Shown one piece after another: positions 21,097 through 33,260 of a stretch of DNA of 64,000 nt. Made by a program: the position numbers and the translations under genes. Each line of letters opens with the position of its first letter. Within the stretch, counting starts at the first letter, position 1. Location: the NCBI GenBank assembly GCA_014904985.1, contig MU128928.1, forward strand, positions 86,832-150,831, written 5' to 3'. The notes under the pieces were generated by a model that was not told where the DNA came from, did no database searches, and saw nothing but the letters and a program-made list of their open reading frames with translations. Source of the DNA: Hydnum rufescens UP504. Its lineage: Eukaryota > Basidiomycota > Agaricomycetes > Cantharellales > Hydnaceae.

Positions 21097-21939
21097 TTAA
21101 CAAGCATTGACGAGCACGGTAGCGGGGCTCGTCGATTGCCATACTAACGCACGAACGAATTGGGCACCAACGATGCAAAGGTCTCTCCATCCTTTTCGAC
21201 GGGCAGAAATCGTCTCGTAAGCCGACTGCCCAGCGGTCCATGTGGCCGTTGGAACGCCCCGCGTCGCGTGAATGCGGCCAAACACATGTAGTTTTGGGCG
21301 GAGTTTCCAGAGGAGACCGAGGAGGGCATTACACCCACTGGTGCAGTCGGGGTGGTGAGCCGGGGGTCCGTGGGTGATGAGAATGTCGGTGTCTGGGGGG
21401 ACAGAGGACCAAATTGTGGAAGATGAGACCTGGGAGGCAGAAACGCGAGGATACTGGAATGCCCAAGAGCCATAAATGGATGTCATCGGGCTTCCGTAAA
21501 CCTTGATGTTGCGGCCATTGATGATCAGCAAGACGGAAGATTCCTGAAGGCAGATGAGGTTAGGATAGTTGGATTTGATGGCAGATTGATATAGTGGGTC
21601 TTGGAGACAGCGATCATGATTTCCGGCGATAAATATTTTATTTGGATGAGGCTGAACAGACATCCAGTCCAAAACTGCATTCACCTCTTCTGGCGTACCC
21701 GATTGGGTGAGATCGCCCACACGTAGGAGAATATCGCCTGAAGGAAGAGGAGGAAGAGACCCATGGACGTTATGCGTGTCCGAGATGCAGACTATACTGA
21801 TAGGCTCAATGCTTGACGAGGGAGCCAACTGGAACACAGAGGCGTTATACAGACCCTGGGAAAGAAATAGCGCAGAGGAAGCGTAGAATTCCTCCCAGAC
21901 ACTTCGTCCGCGTCTATTTGAGAGTTCGTCCAAGCTCAT
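21097..21939 (-). CDS. Calcineurin-like metallophosphoesterase, MPPED1/MPPED2 family
   Basis: An intronless reading frame of 280 residues from ATG 21939 (MSLDELSNRRG). It has the family motifs in order: CISDTHN (DxH), RVGDLTQSGTPEEV (GD), AGNHDR (GNHD), ITHGPP, and then FGRIHATRG. The last is normally GHxH; its first His, a metal ligand, is Arg here. In the rat homologue MPPED2 the same His is replaced by Gly, leaving a weakly active, nucleotide-binding protein, so the family tolerates this change. Substrate unknown; related enzymes cleave cyclic nucleotides in vitro. Part of the gene and its upstream DNA are repeated in inverse at 26487-27695. A longer start at a non-ATG codon is unlikely. 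Confidence 0.85.
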   Translation of the reverse strand: MSLDELSNRRGRSVWEEFYASSALFLSQGLYNASVFQLAPSSSIEPISIVCISDTHNVHGSLPPLPSGDILLRVGDLTQSGTPEEVNAVLDWMSVQPHPNKIFIAGNHDRCLQDPLYQSAIKSNYPNLICLQESSVLLIINGRNIKVYGSPMTSIYGSWAFQYPRVSASQVSSSTIWSSVPPDTDILITHGPPAHHPDCTSGCNALLGLLWKLRPKLHVFGRIHATRGVPTATWTAGQSAYETISARRKGWRDLCIVGAQFVRALVWQSTSPATVLVNAC

Positions 21940-22586
21940 GGATGATAACGGCAAGGGCGGTATAAGGCGAAGAATTTTGATTTGTGACAAGAACCTCACG
22001 CTGCGCGGACGACTCTTGTGTTTACATTCGGGGGTTTGGGATTCGGGGCTGTGCGCCTGGCGGCAGAACCCGCTTGTTGCTCTTGTTCAATTACCGCACT
22101 TACGCCCCGTAGCTTCGCCCGCACCCAGAAGAACATTGGCTTCATACGTCTTCATATCCCGACTCGATTACTGCAGGCTCTGCATTCCAAAAAACAATGA
22201 CAGGCCCCCCAGATTCCTCCAATCGGGCTTTTTCACCAGCCCATAGTATCGGGGATCAAATGCCATCGGCATATGTGTTTCAGCCAATCTTTTGGTATAC
22301 AGACCTAGGCGCCGGGACACTCTCCCCCATGTCGACGATCAGAAAAGATCTTGCTGCTTCTCTCGCTTCGCTGGTTTGGCGGAGGTGTGGATCGTCTGCG
22401 ACCTTCGGCGCCGATGGATCCGCTTTTCTGAGAGGTAGCTGTGGATCCTTTCCTCAAACAGGAATTCCTCGTTCTAGTCTCATTTCCTGGCTCAAACTCG
22501 TCAGCACGAAGCGATCCATGAGGCTTTGTCACACCTCGACCAGGTCCTTTCCCTGGGAACTTGGACGTGGCATGCCCCCTTGCCCC
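21405..22586 (-). repeat. Left copy of an inverted duplication (pairs with 26487-27695)
   Basis: From the middle of the MPPED gene through its 5' flank, this DNA reappears in reverse orientation at 26487-27695. The gene-distal 500 bp are almost identical. Towards the N gap the other copy accumulates single-base indels. Confidence 0.88.
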
Positions 22587-23130
22587 CCGATCATGATGCT
22601 CTCTATGTTTGAGAGGATGCCCCTATTACATCTTCCCGAGCCCACCGCTTTTTCAGGACATCACATACAGGAGATCCTGCTGTGCCACTAACAACTACAG
22701 CAACGACAATGAAAACCCCAGGATCTCCGACGAGTGTCGTCGACCACATCGTACTGTCATGCGACCTTTGTGCGCGACCCAGGAGGTATACTGAGTTTTC
22801 TCGGTCAGGGTCTGTTCTTCGACACAGTACCCTCGGTCTTGACCTTCATAGCGTATCGCAACTTCAACAAGACGAGCACTGGATTCGAATAATGAGTGGT
22901 TCGGCACGCGCATACGGTTCACGCCAGCAGATAAAGAGAAAGCGTTCCTCGCCAAGCGCATCTGGGCATACTGTACCCACCTTAAGGTATGAATGCGATT
23001 TTGATGTGACGTTTGACACCGGGTTAGAGCCTAACACTACACATGCCCCTCTGTGACATGTGACCGTAAAAAATTGAAGTAACAACGGTCAGTGGAGAAC
23101 AACTGGATTTTACCCCTCCCCCCACTCTCT
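22000..23130. other. 5' flank of the MPPED gene; no supported gene
   Basis: Up to 22586 this is duplicated sequence. A 75-codon minus-strand frame (22305-22532: KPHGSLRADEFEPGNETRTR) is perfectly conserved in the inverted copy, but the two are so alike that this proves little. From 22600 to 23060 the plus strand has a 124-codon frame with a basic patch (QQIKRKRSS) and no known domain. I do not call either. Confidence 0.45.
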
Positions 23131-26100
23131 GGCCAAATTTACCGGCTGTGACACCTTACCAATATGCTATGCATGCCCCTATTGAGCTGTGCAATTAGTA
23201 GTGCCCCCCCTCTCTGGCCCAATATTCTGTCTGTGGACACCTGATGAATGCCCCTATTGGTTGTGACACATTTTTACGTGAGGTAACACTGAGGACCACT
23301 GACTGTGATGTGACAGATTCATAGACTTAAGGTGACTACAGTGGTCCCGCCACCTCTCGCGGACCTGAATCGTGCATCGTTTATGAAGGGTCTTCACCCC
23401 CACGCCGAATCTCTCTGCCGTCCCAGACCTGTTAACCGAGCGAACAGCGACAGTCACCCCTCCCGCTATCCACCCTCTCAACTCCGTTTCTCCCGTCATC
23501 ATTCGCGTTTCCCGTCTCACACGGCGCCAATGCAGACCCCCACTTGCGCGTGAACCGCCGGCCGTACCCTCAGTCGACCACCTTTACTCCCTCCTTTATT
23601 TCTTCTGCCGACCATGGTTGTGTCATTACGAGTGCAATGACTCCCTTTAGTAGTATACATGTTTCTATTCTTCTCAATGCTAGCTCCATCTTTGCTTGAG
23701 CACAATTAATGAAAAGCAAGAGTCGGATTGGCCACTTGTCGCGCTACCCGATCAGTAAAATTGTTGACATGTCGAGGTATTTTGCATTCAGATTTTACAT
23801 TGGTCACTAATTACGTATGAATGGTGTTTTTCTTTTATCATAGCCTACAATGTATAGGAACGCAATGCCAAGCACCATTGTGTTAACAATACGTACTTTC
23901 GACTAAAGGGCATCATATGCACTCGTAATGTACACCCCTCCTTCATGGATCTTCGCGAATGCTATCTATTACAACCCACGCAGGGCATTGCATACCACAC
24001 CGTCAGGATTCGATCTGATTACTCGCCGGCTTCGGCTCTGGTCGCGGCCTGTTCATCCGCATGCTACATAACGCGATTCGTGCGTCTGCCAGTTGGCGTC
24101 TGCTTGTGAGCGGGAAACTGCGTAGAACGATATAGCAACAGTGATGGCAGCAGTACATTGTGGCGATATTCACGATCGAGTGTTGAGCGAGAGGTCGTCA
24201 AGCGGCCTGTCGTCCCTCAGCACATAAGGGAAACTGGGATGATGGTGTATCTAGTCGCTGTATACGTCAGGCAGTAATATTGGTCCCTACCAGATCAATG
24301 GACAACTTTCTAGCACTGTAGATAGATGCAGCCGTTTGGCGTTTGCAGCCCTTCTCACTATAATGATGTGACAACGAATTTCCAATATCTCCTGGGGATC
24401 GGTCCCCACTTACCTTTTTGAGCCTTCCGAAATGGGGTCGCGCCAAATTTTAATGACTTGTGCGGAGGTGGGCTAGACTTACTTAGTACGGTTCGCGTTA
24501 TTCGTGTTGGCATCGCGGATAGACTGAATTCATCCATTTCTACGGTAGAGTCCATGTGTAAAATAAAAATACGGATAAAATGTATCGTCATCATCACTTT
24601 GTTCCCATATTGCATTACACTAGCCTCTACATCATTTTAGGATGTCTAACTGGCCACGATCACCAGATTAGGGAATCCATTGGCCAGCGCGCAAGAAGAG
24701 GGGACACATAACTAATTCCAAAACTTCATAGGTTATGTGTTTCGATATTTCTATGCAGGAGAACTAAATATAGCAGTAAGGGAGGCAGTTCACCGAAGCC
24801 GGACTGACATTGGCCAAGAGCATTGTGCGCGGTGGCGGTGGGCGAGGTTCTTATAAACCGCTCGTGGTTTCTCACATTCTCTGCGCTCCTCTACCATCAA
24901 TTTTATTTTTACGGTATCACATTTAGTGACAGACACGGATGGGGTAGTCTTCAATGTCAGTGTTAGCTCGATCAAACGCGGTGTACGTCAGCACAAGAAA
25001 TCGGGCATTGGCATACAGATATAATAGGTGAGCGAAAGTGATCTTCTAGAATGCTACAATAGCCAGACCTGTCGGCTACTGGCTTAAGGAACGATTTCTT
25101 TGGCTATCTGCTGGCATCGTATGATACGTAATGCGACGATAGTGGATCACCTGAATTTCACATCCTATACTTCGATTCAGATCTCCTCATACCGTATCGT
25201 TCCTTGTTGAGTGTATAGCGAATCTCGCTATTGTAAGCGATCACTACAGACACTCTGAGCAAAAAACCAAAGGTTACTACACTTGGCATACGCACAGAAC
25301 AGACCGTCGATTTGATCAAAACGCTCAGCAGATCAATAACTCTCACTGCCTTTAGTCCGCCGACACATAATTGAAGGATCTTTTACGACTCATTATGTCC
25401 TGTTATTGGCGAGTCGCGCCGAACGAATTCGCCAGCTAATCCACCTCCGTCGGAGATCCTGGGGTTTCTCATATTGTCGCTACGTGAGGTGGTGGCGCAG
25501 CGAGGAAGTAAGAATAGCAGGGAATGCAGGGCATGGTAGCGATGAAGAATGTCGGTAAGATAAAGCTATCGAGTGCCGCGGATCTCTCCTCCCTGCGTTC
25601 TCACGGCTGAACGAGGCGGTGGAAAACAGTAGGAGGTTCTATGGCACCTGGCTGTCATAGACCAAAGCATATTCGTTGGCTTGTATCTTACACATCCAAC
25701 CGACGTATAGGAATAGTTGCCAAGTAGGAATGGTAAATATAAGCACACAACCGGTGCGATCTCTTCGCAATCACCATCTCACTTTCCACCTCCCAGGGAC
25801 AGGGGGAACACGTCTCAACCTAGCCGGCTCCAGAAGGTCCCGGAGGTAAGGGGATGTCGAAGGGATTAAACACCGAGGTATTCGGGCGGAATAATGTGTG
25901 GTGCCCTCTTTTAGAACTCTCTCCTTGGTTTTCGGGTCGTTTTTTATCGCACTTTTGTTATCATCCGTACGCGGGTTTGTAGTATATCTCGTGTTGTTTA
26001 TTTCCCTTATACAGCTCCACACAGTATATGTATTCTTTCGTTAACAAACCATGTATCCCTAAAACAACTCGACTGCCTATCTTATCTCACATGACTACTT

Positions 26101-26430
26101 CATTACACTCTATTCTATATTCATGAATCCGCCATACTTCTTCATATACACTAGTATCTTATCAATCCCCATCCTTTATAACATTTTTTATTTACCATTA
26201 ACCGTATTCCGTCATCCTAAACATGAGCTCACCCATCTCATCAATACACCACCTACTATTATATCAGAAAATTTTTTAAAATTACCTATATACATCATCT
26301 CAATATATACTCCCTTGCCTCTTTCCATGGTTCCCTCATTTACCTTAACTTAAGAGGTCAGTCATACCCTAAAGAATCTCTCTCTTCACCCCACTTGTCT
26401 ATATAACAATTACTATTCACATTTTACTGA
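23131..26430 (+). repeat. Left copy of a large decayed direct duplication (pairs with 27752-30425)
   Basis: Anchors shared in order with the right copy include GGCCAAATTT at the start, GACAGATTCATAGA, TGCTTGAGCACAATTAATGA, TTTTAATGACTTGTGC, AATGCAGGGCATGG and CACCTGGCTGTCATAG. Between anchors the copies differ by many indels, and the left copy is about 0.6 kb longer. No open frame has coding character, so this is likely an old non-coding repeat or dead transposon. Near its start two units of about 65 bp, each with CTCTGGCC and TGAATGCCCCTATTG-type ends, repeat in tandem (23124-23190 and 23210-23272). Confidence 0.75.
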
Positions 26431-26486
26431 ATGAGGAGTATCCCTCTTTTACACAAGACCTTAACATCCATAATAAGATCTGAGCA

Positions 26487-27695
26487 TTTAGATGATCGGC
26501 GGGGCAAGGGGCCATGCCACGTCCAAGTTCCCAGGGAAAGGACTGGTCGAGGTGTGACAAAGCCTCATGGATCGCTTCGTGCTGACGAGTTTGAGCCAGG
26601 AAATGAGACTAGAACGAGGAATTCCTGTTTGAGGAAAGGATCCACAGCTACCTCTCAGAAAAGCGGATCCATCGGCGCCGAAGGTCGCAGACGATCCACA
26701 CCTCCGCCAAACCAGCGAAGCGAGAGAAGCAGCAAGATCTTTTCTGATCGTCGACATGGGGGAGAGTGTCCCGGCGCCTAGGTCTGTATACCAAAAGATT
26801 GGCTGAAACACATATGCCGATGGCATTTGATCCCCGATACTATGGCTGGTGAAAAAGCCCGATTGGAGGAATCTGGGGGCCTGTCATTGTTTTTTGGAAT
26901 GCAGAGCCTGCAGTAATCGAGTCGGGATATGAAGACGTATGAAGCCAATGTTCTTCTGGGTGCGGGCGAAGCTACGGGGCGTAAGTGCGGTAATTGAACA
27001 AGAGCAACAAGCGGGTTCTGCCGCCAGGCGCACAGCCCGAATCCCAAACCCCCGAATGTAAACACAAGAGTCGTCCGCGCAGCGTGAGGTTCTTGTCACA
27101 AATCAAAATTCTTCGCCTTATACCGCCCTTGCCGTTATCATCCATGAGCTTGGACGAACTCTCAAATAGACGCGGACGAAGTGTCTGGGAGGAATTCTAC
27201 GCTTCCTCTGCGCTATTTCTTTCCCAGGGTCTGTATAACGCCTCTGTGTTCCAGTTGGCTCCCTCGTCAAGCATTGAGCCTATCAGTATAGTCTGCATCT
27301 CGGACACGCATAACGTCCATGGGTCTCTTCCTCCTCTTCCTTCAGGCGATATTCTCCTACGTGTGGGCGATCTCACCCAATCGGTACGCCAGAAGAGGTG
27401 AATGCAGTTTTGGACTGGATGTCTGTTCAGCCTCATCCAAATAAATATTTATCCGCCGGAAATCATGATCGCTGTCTCCAAGACCACTATATCAATCTGC
27501 CATCAAATCCAACTATCCTAACCTCATCTGCCTTCAGGAATCTTCCGTCTTGCTGATCATCAATGGCCGCAACATCAAGGTTTACGGAAGCCCGATGACA
27601 TCCATTTATGGCTCTTGGGCATTCCAAGTATCCTCGCGTTTCTGCCTCCCGTACTCATCTTCCACAAGTTTGTGACCTACCTGTCACCCTGCAGA
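26487..27695 (+). repeat. Right, inverted copy of the MPPED upstream region
   Basis: Reverse copy of 21405-22586, ending about 30 bp before the N run. Identity is high from 26487 to about 27370 and drops after, with single-base losses. Confidence 0.88.
27144..27695 (+). pseudogene. Truncated, frameshifted MPPED copy at the assembly gap
   Basis: Starts with the same ATG and MSLDELSNRRG as the intact gene and matches it up to GDLTQS. At about 27382 one base of a CGGG run is missing, which shifts the frame and ends translation at about 27400. Further losses follow (KYLSAGNHD region). Sequence stops matching before the ITHGPP motif, close to the gap. It may be a real pseudogene or a poorly sequenced contig end. 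Confidence 0.8.
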
Positions 27696-27726
27696 CCAGT
27701 GCCTGGCGCATTCTCAACGGGATACC

Positions 27727-27751
27727 NNNNNNNNNNNNNNNNNNNNNNNNN
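27727..27751. other. Assembly gap (25 N)
   Basis: A run of 25 undetermined bases. Its true size is unknown. It separates the inverted MPPED copy from the second copy of the direct repeat. Confidence 0.99.
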
Positions 27752-30425
27752 GGCCAAATTTCCGGCTGTGACACCTTACCAATATGCTATGAATGCCCCT
27801 ATTGAGTTGTGAATTAGTAGTGCCCCCCCTCTCTGGCCAAATTTCTGTCTGTGACACCTATGAATGCCCCTATTGGGTTGTGACACATTTTACGTGAGGT
27901 AACACTGAGACCACTGACTGTGATGTGACAGATTCATAGATTAAGGTGACTACAGTAGTAGTCCCGCCACCCTCTCGCGACCGTGAATTCGTGCATCGTT
28001 AATGAAGGGCTGCACCCCACGCCGAATCTCTCTGCCGTCCCAGACCTGGTAAGCCGAGCGAACAGCGACAGTCACCCTCTCCCGCTATCCACCCTCTCAA
28101 CTCCGATTTCTCCCGTCACTCATTCGCGTTTCCCGTCTCACACGGCGCCAATGCAGACCCCCCACGTGCGCGTGAACCCGCCGGCCGACCCGGTCAGTCG
28201 ACCACGTTTACTCCCGCCGTTATTTTCTTCTGCCGACCATGGTGTGTCATTACGAGTGCAATGACTCCCTTTGAGTAGTATACATGGTGCTTTTCTTCTT
28301 CCAATGCTAAGCTCCATCTTTGCTTGAGCACAATTAATGAAAAGCAAGAGTCGGGGATTGGCACTTGTCGCCGCTACCCGATCAGTAAAATTGGTGACAT
28401 TTCGAGGTATTTTGCATTGCAGATGTGAAGTGGCAGCTATGAGCGAAGGCGGTTTTGCTCGAGCATTGTCTCCAGAAGGCGCCGGTAACCGCTGTTCTCA
28501 TCGTATAGTCCCTATCCTTCTCGAGTTCTTCGGTCTCTACAATTCTGCTTTATCCACTCTCAAAGACTATTTATGCCTCTTTCTCTGCAACCTTCTGCAG
28601 TTCGAAGTCATTCGTCATGGGTGCATGCTTCGGCAGTGCAATGAGAGCGTGAACTGACATAGAACCTCGGTCAGTACCACTCTGTTGAGCGAGGTCGACA
28701 GCCTATCGTCCCTCAGCACCATTAGGTGTAACTGAAGGCTTTACTGAATACAGTAAGGATAGTCCCAATAACACACCTTGTAGCCTTGTAGTTTGACAGT
28801 TGCTACCTCACATCTGAAATGTACAATATTTCCTGTGTCCACTACCTCTCGAAATGTCGCGCCAATTTTAATGACTTGTGCTCGGGGACGTAATCTAACC
28901 GTGGCTGGTGTGGCCCGAAGACTCAAGTCCTTTTCGGAACTTTTAAAAAAAAAAAGAAATCTTCATCTGTCATTGCATCACTATTTGCCTCAAACTTACG
29001 GGTTCTACCATTTGGATCCATTCTCCCTGCGGCAAAAAAAAAGCCCCAATGTATTGTAGTTAGCGAGAACAAAAAAAAGGACTCAGGACTTGACTTGACA
29101 TGATTCAATTCAGTTGAGCCCGTCGCGGTTGCAATAGCCGGCGTGAGGTTCACATTCTCTCGCCTCCATTATATATCTATGAGACTCCGTATTTATTATT
29201 CCATTTGCACAAGATAACAGGAGGCCTGTGGAAGATATGTTGAACGAAACGTTAAAGCGACAAAACCTGAACTGTGATAAATGTTCTGCGATCATTATAA
29301 ATAATGGAGAGGATTTCACCACGGACATCAGGTTGGCTACCTATCCTGGATGGAAAAACGGGTTCCAATTACTACACATAGCAAAAAACGAAAGGACACA
29401 CTTCAAACATGCAAGGCAATGCAAACCGAGCCACAACAAGACCTGACGGACCATCGTGAAGATTTTTTAAATGCATTCCTGGAGCATGCATCAAGGCGCC
29501 AGCTAGCACGTAACGGTACGAGTAGAGGGAAGTAAGAAAATGCAGGGAATGCAGGGCATGGCAAGAAGTGTGTAGGTTATCATATGCCGCGGATCTCCCC
29601 CTCCCGGATCGTTCAGCTACGGGCGTGGAAACAGGAGGTCTATGGCACCTGGCTGTCATAGAGCCAAAGCATATTCTTATGGCTTGCTATCTTAATCCCA
29701 GCCGGGTGAGGGAAGAGTTGCCAAGTAGGATGGTGAACATATAGCACACAACCGGTGAGATCTCTCGCATAATCACCATCTCACTTTTCACCTCCCAGGG
29801 ACAGTGGGAACACGGCTCAACCTAGCCGTGCTCCAGAAGTCCGGGGTAAGGGGATGTCGAAGATGGTAAACACCGAGATGCGGCAGCAATAAGGGTGGTC
29901 CGCTCTTTGAGAACGCTCGGCTGTTTTCGGTCGGTGGTTAGCCGCACTGTTGTGATGCAGGCGTACGCGGGTGGGAGGGAGATCGGCGTGCTGTGCGTAT
30001 TCCCTTTATACATCGCACACAGTTATATGTATGCTTTCGTACAAACATGGTTATCCCGAAAACAACGCGACTTCCTATCTGATCTCATCAGCACTACTTG
30101 CAGGTACACGTACGGATCGATAGGTCATGAAGCCGCCAGACTGTCTTCATATACACTAGGATCTTATCAAGCCCCAGCCTTGAGAACATGGTGGGATTGA
30201 GCCGTACCCGTATTTCCGGCAGCCGAAACATAGTCTACCCATCGGCAGCAATACACACCTACGAGGAGAGCAGAAAAGGTTGGAAAAGTACCGAGAGGAC
30301 AGCAGGCTCATAGATACGCACCTGCCTCGCTTCCCAGGGTCCTCTCAGTGACCTTAACTTGAAGGAGGCAGTCAGACCCTAAAGAAGCTCGCTCTGCACC
30401 CCACGGGTCTATGATAACAATACTA
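27752..30425 (+). repeat. Right copy of the large direct duplication
   Basis: Starts immediately after the N run with the same bases as 23131 and follows 23131-26430 in order, with many indels. No gene is visible in it. A 36-residue open frame around 29240-29440 has no family resemblance. Confidence 0.75.
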
Positions 30426-31070
30426 TCACAGTAGAAGAATGCTACACATGACCTTGGAACCGAGGAGTGGGATCAGCGGTTGTCCACCGTGTTTGTAACA
30501 AATGCACCGTGATGCGCACGACCAGCCAGTTGGCAATAAGTCGGACCACCGTGGAGGTAAAGGCTTGATTAAGCATCTAGGAGGGTATAGGTGGTGCCTA
30601 ATCCGGGGGAATTGTCGATGTTGGTCGGGGTGATTGAAGGTACCAGGTTGTCCCACACCACACGTTGAGGTTCGTCCCCAACGTCCCTTGTCGGGGGTTG
30701 TCTGCATTTCATTGGATCATCTATTATCGTACTGCATGTACCAAACGACTCTACAAAGAGACTTGAGACCTTTCGTGTTCTTGCTTATAGAATATTCAGA
30801 TGCTATGTCACATTTGAAAGTTCTTATATGCCCTTGGGGTATGAGACCATGAGCACTCGCGAACGTAGAGCCATGCACTCGGAAAATGGATCCTTACTCG
30901 TGATATATCATCCCTTCAAGCAGCCAGCCAATCCTCGTTCTTCTCTGTCAATGCCGTGCGCCTCTTTACCTCCCGTCGCGAGTGTACGAGAGCTTGATAC
31001 GATCCGGAGAGTATATCTACAAGGGATCCAAATGCGAGGATTGTCAATTCCAACAAACCCTCAAGGACAT
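30426..31070. other. 3' flank of the WD40 pseudogene; no gene seen
   Basis: Open frames here lack domains and overlap on both strands. The plus-strand frame at 30828-31301 is largely antisense to the last WD40 exon. Confidence 0.5.
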
Positions 31071-32595
31071 TTAAAACACCGTACCACTCAGCTTCCACCC
31101 TCGAATGGTTCCATCAAGACCAGCACTGACGATCCATGCCTCCTTCCGCTCTGGCGCTTCTGGGAACGATCGTACCCAGAGACACAGTGCGGTCCCATCG
31201 TGCGAATGAGCATCTACCTCAGCCACTTTCTCCACTTCCGCATCGCGTCCTCCGAACGCGCTGACATCCCACACACCGATAACATCCCCGGCCCCCGTTA
31301 ACAAGCATGGCTGCGATAGCGGGGTAAGAGCAAGTGGAAGGAGGCAGCGGACGACGGCAGAGTGAGTCATTGTGGGTGGCGATTTCATGTGCTGTGGAGA
31401 GGGGGACTGAATCATGACGGTACAGTCCGTCGAAGCTACGAAGGACGCTCGTGAGCGCGGAGCGTCCAGGCGAATTGACAGGGCATCGGTAGCGTACCAC
31501 TTTCCAGCAGACGTGTTACGTGTTGAAAGATCCGTAGCTCACCAACACCAGTTCGGTAGCCTCGGTACTCAGCTTCAACAATGCCACACACCAATCGAGT
31601 TTCGTCTGCTCGCGTGTTGACAGTTCAGACTCCAAGCCTTGATCACTCCCATGCTATCGGTAGAATATAGAAGAGGACTTGAGGCGTGAAATGAGCCATC
31701 GTCATGGAGGTCGAGGGCCAGGAATCGACGGTCGCGTGTGTCCACTCAAAGCCTCCATTTGGAGAAGCGCAGTCGATGGAGACTCATCGGCCAAGGAGAG
31801 AGCAGATATATCCCTATTGAGGGAAAAGGGAATGATAGGTGATATCTGACATGCGCCTCGAATCCGAAAATACAAGGCGAACCAAACTCTCACAGTCTTA
31901 TCAGCAGGCCAGATGCCGATATTCCAAGAGTTGGGGGGACAGCGAGAGATTTGAGAAAGTCATCATGAGTAGGTGTCAACGATACGAGGGCTTTGGCCCA
32001 TTATAGCCACGTCAGCAGTGGTAGGATGGAGCGCCAGTCAATGGCAGATTACGGTAGTTTTCCAAATCTTGATCGTCTGAGAGGGAATTACATGAATGAG
32101 AGTTATGTTGGATAGATATCAATAGTATTGTTTACTTTATCCCATGAGTCCGTTATCAGCAATGTCTCCTTCTTTCCGGTAGTCCTGTTGTCAATCGTAT
32201 AGAAGGCCAGAAAGGTGACGGGGGCCGTGTGCCCACGGTATATCTGAATGGTGTTCCCGTCTTCTCATTGACCAAGATTCCAGGCCAGTACGAGAGAACG
32301 GCAGAGACGACAGTAACCTGAAGATCGACACGCCGAGCAATGCCCCCACTTTCAGTGGTCCACGCATGCTCATGGCGCACGATCATTCTGATCACCTTGC
32401 CCTTGAGCTCAACGGGATCTCCAACATGTTTCGTTCGCTCAGCTTTTACTTGTTGTTCCTATCTCTCGAGTGAGGGACAACAAGAGGAAAATACTTCGAC
32501 CAATGGTCCCACATGTGTCTTTTTCAGGTCTGCTTCTGCCTGGAGGTAATCTGTCACGATAGTGTTGAACTGGGAAGTGCGAGCTCTAGCGCTCA
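31071..32595 (-). pseudogene. WD40-repeat protein gene with frameshifts
   Basis: Starts MSARARTSQFNTIVTDYLQAE at 32595. A 36-bp intron leads to ERTKHVGDPVELKGKVIRMI and AWTTESGGIARRVDLQ. Next comes IQIYRGHTAPVTFLAFYTID, which needs a one-base shift near 32265. The central part (TVRVWFALYF, EALSGHTRP) shifts frame again near 31730, where LALDLHDDGSFHASSPLLYS continues in another frame. The C-terminal WD repeats (LLTGAGDVIGVWDVS, WIVSAGLDGTIRGWKLS) are clean. The order is that of a small fungal WD40 protein. I cannot name its pathway. Sequencing error is possible but at least two breaks are needed. Confidence 0.65.
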
Positions 32596-32605
32596 TTGCT
32601 TAGTC

Positions 32606-32735
32606 AGCATATTGACTAGTATACTTCTCGGATGTACCGAAGTTCCTCAAGCGTTGCTTGAGCTCTGATCAACGCTCTATCGTTCTTGTTGTTGTGCGAA
32701 TCTAAGTGGCTCCGCACCGATCTTCACAGATAGAG
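32606..32735 (+). repeat. Unoccupied homologue of the retrotransposon insertion site
   Basis: With 32591-32605 this is the continuous version of the DNA split by the element at 1-20 and 11354-11480. It forms the 5' flank of the WD40 pseudogene. Confidence 0.8.
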
Positions 32736-32815
32736 CATACAGTATGTGTGCGACTTGATTCGACTTAGACTCGACTTGCTTCCGAAGCCGAGTCTGAAAT
32801 CAGGACTCGACAGGT

Positions 32816-33260
32816 CCGTCATCTTCTCGGTGCTGCTCCTGATGAGGAACGTACATACGTACATGCGATGTGATCATCATGAGCACAGGCTACGAGCGGC
32901 AATCATGGCTTCACATGCTGGACGAAGACTCATTTGGCAATGTCTTTGGTTTTTCCAACCGCCCATCTTCATCGGGATTCGCCAAAGCCAATCACAGTGA
33001 CAGGGGTGATTCTGGAAAGATTGATGCGGAAGACCCACAGGAAATATATGCCCCCTTATCGCCTCCGACGACAACTGGAGCCGCATCATCCCAGTCCTGT
33101 CCTTCATCTAGGGATGACGCCCCTCAGACCCCGGACTCAAGATCGTCGCGAACATGAGCCTCGTAGGAGGGACTCAGCCCTTGGACGACCGTCTTCCATC
33201 AGGCCCACGGTCTATCACCTCTTTCACGTCGTCCCACCACCCTGTGGGTACGGAGAACGA
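32816..33260 (+). pseudogene. Third, short sidA copy (exon 4 fragment)
   Basis: Encodes pieces of sidA exon 4: TGYERQSWLHMLDEDSFGNV, the Ser-rich insert and a trailing HHPVGTENEAHRG. It has a shift near 32870 and another near 33150. It ends at the same abnormal joint (GTENEAH) as the copy in the left arm, so the two pseudogenes descend from one truncated ancestor. It is on the same strand as the working gene. Confidence 0.85.

Noticed and set aside
22305..22532. 75-codon ORF conserved in the inverted copy
   Set aside because: Both strands and all frames are equally conserved there because the duplication is recent.
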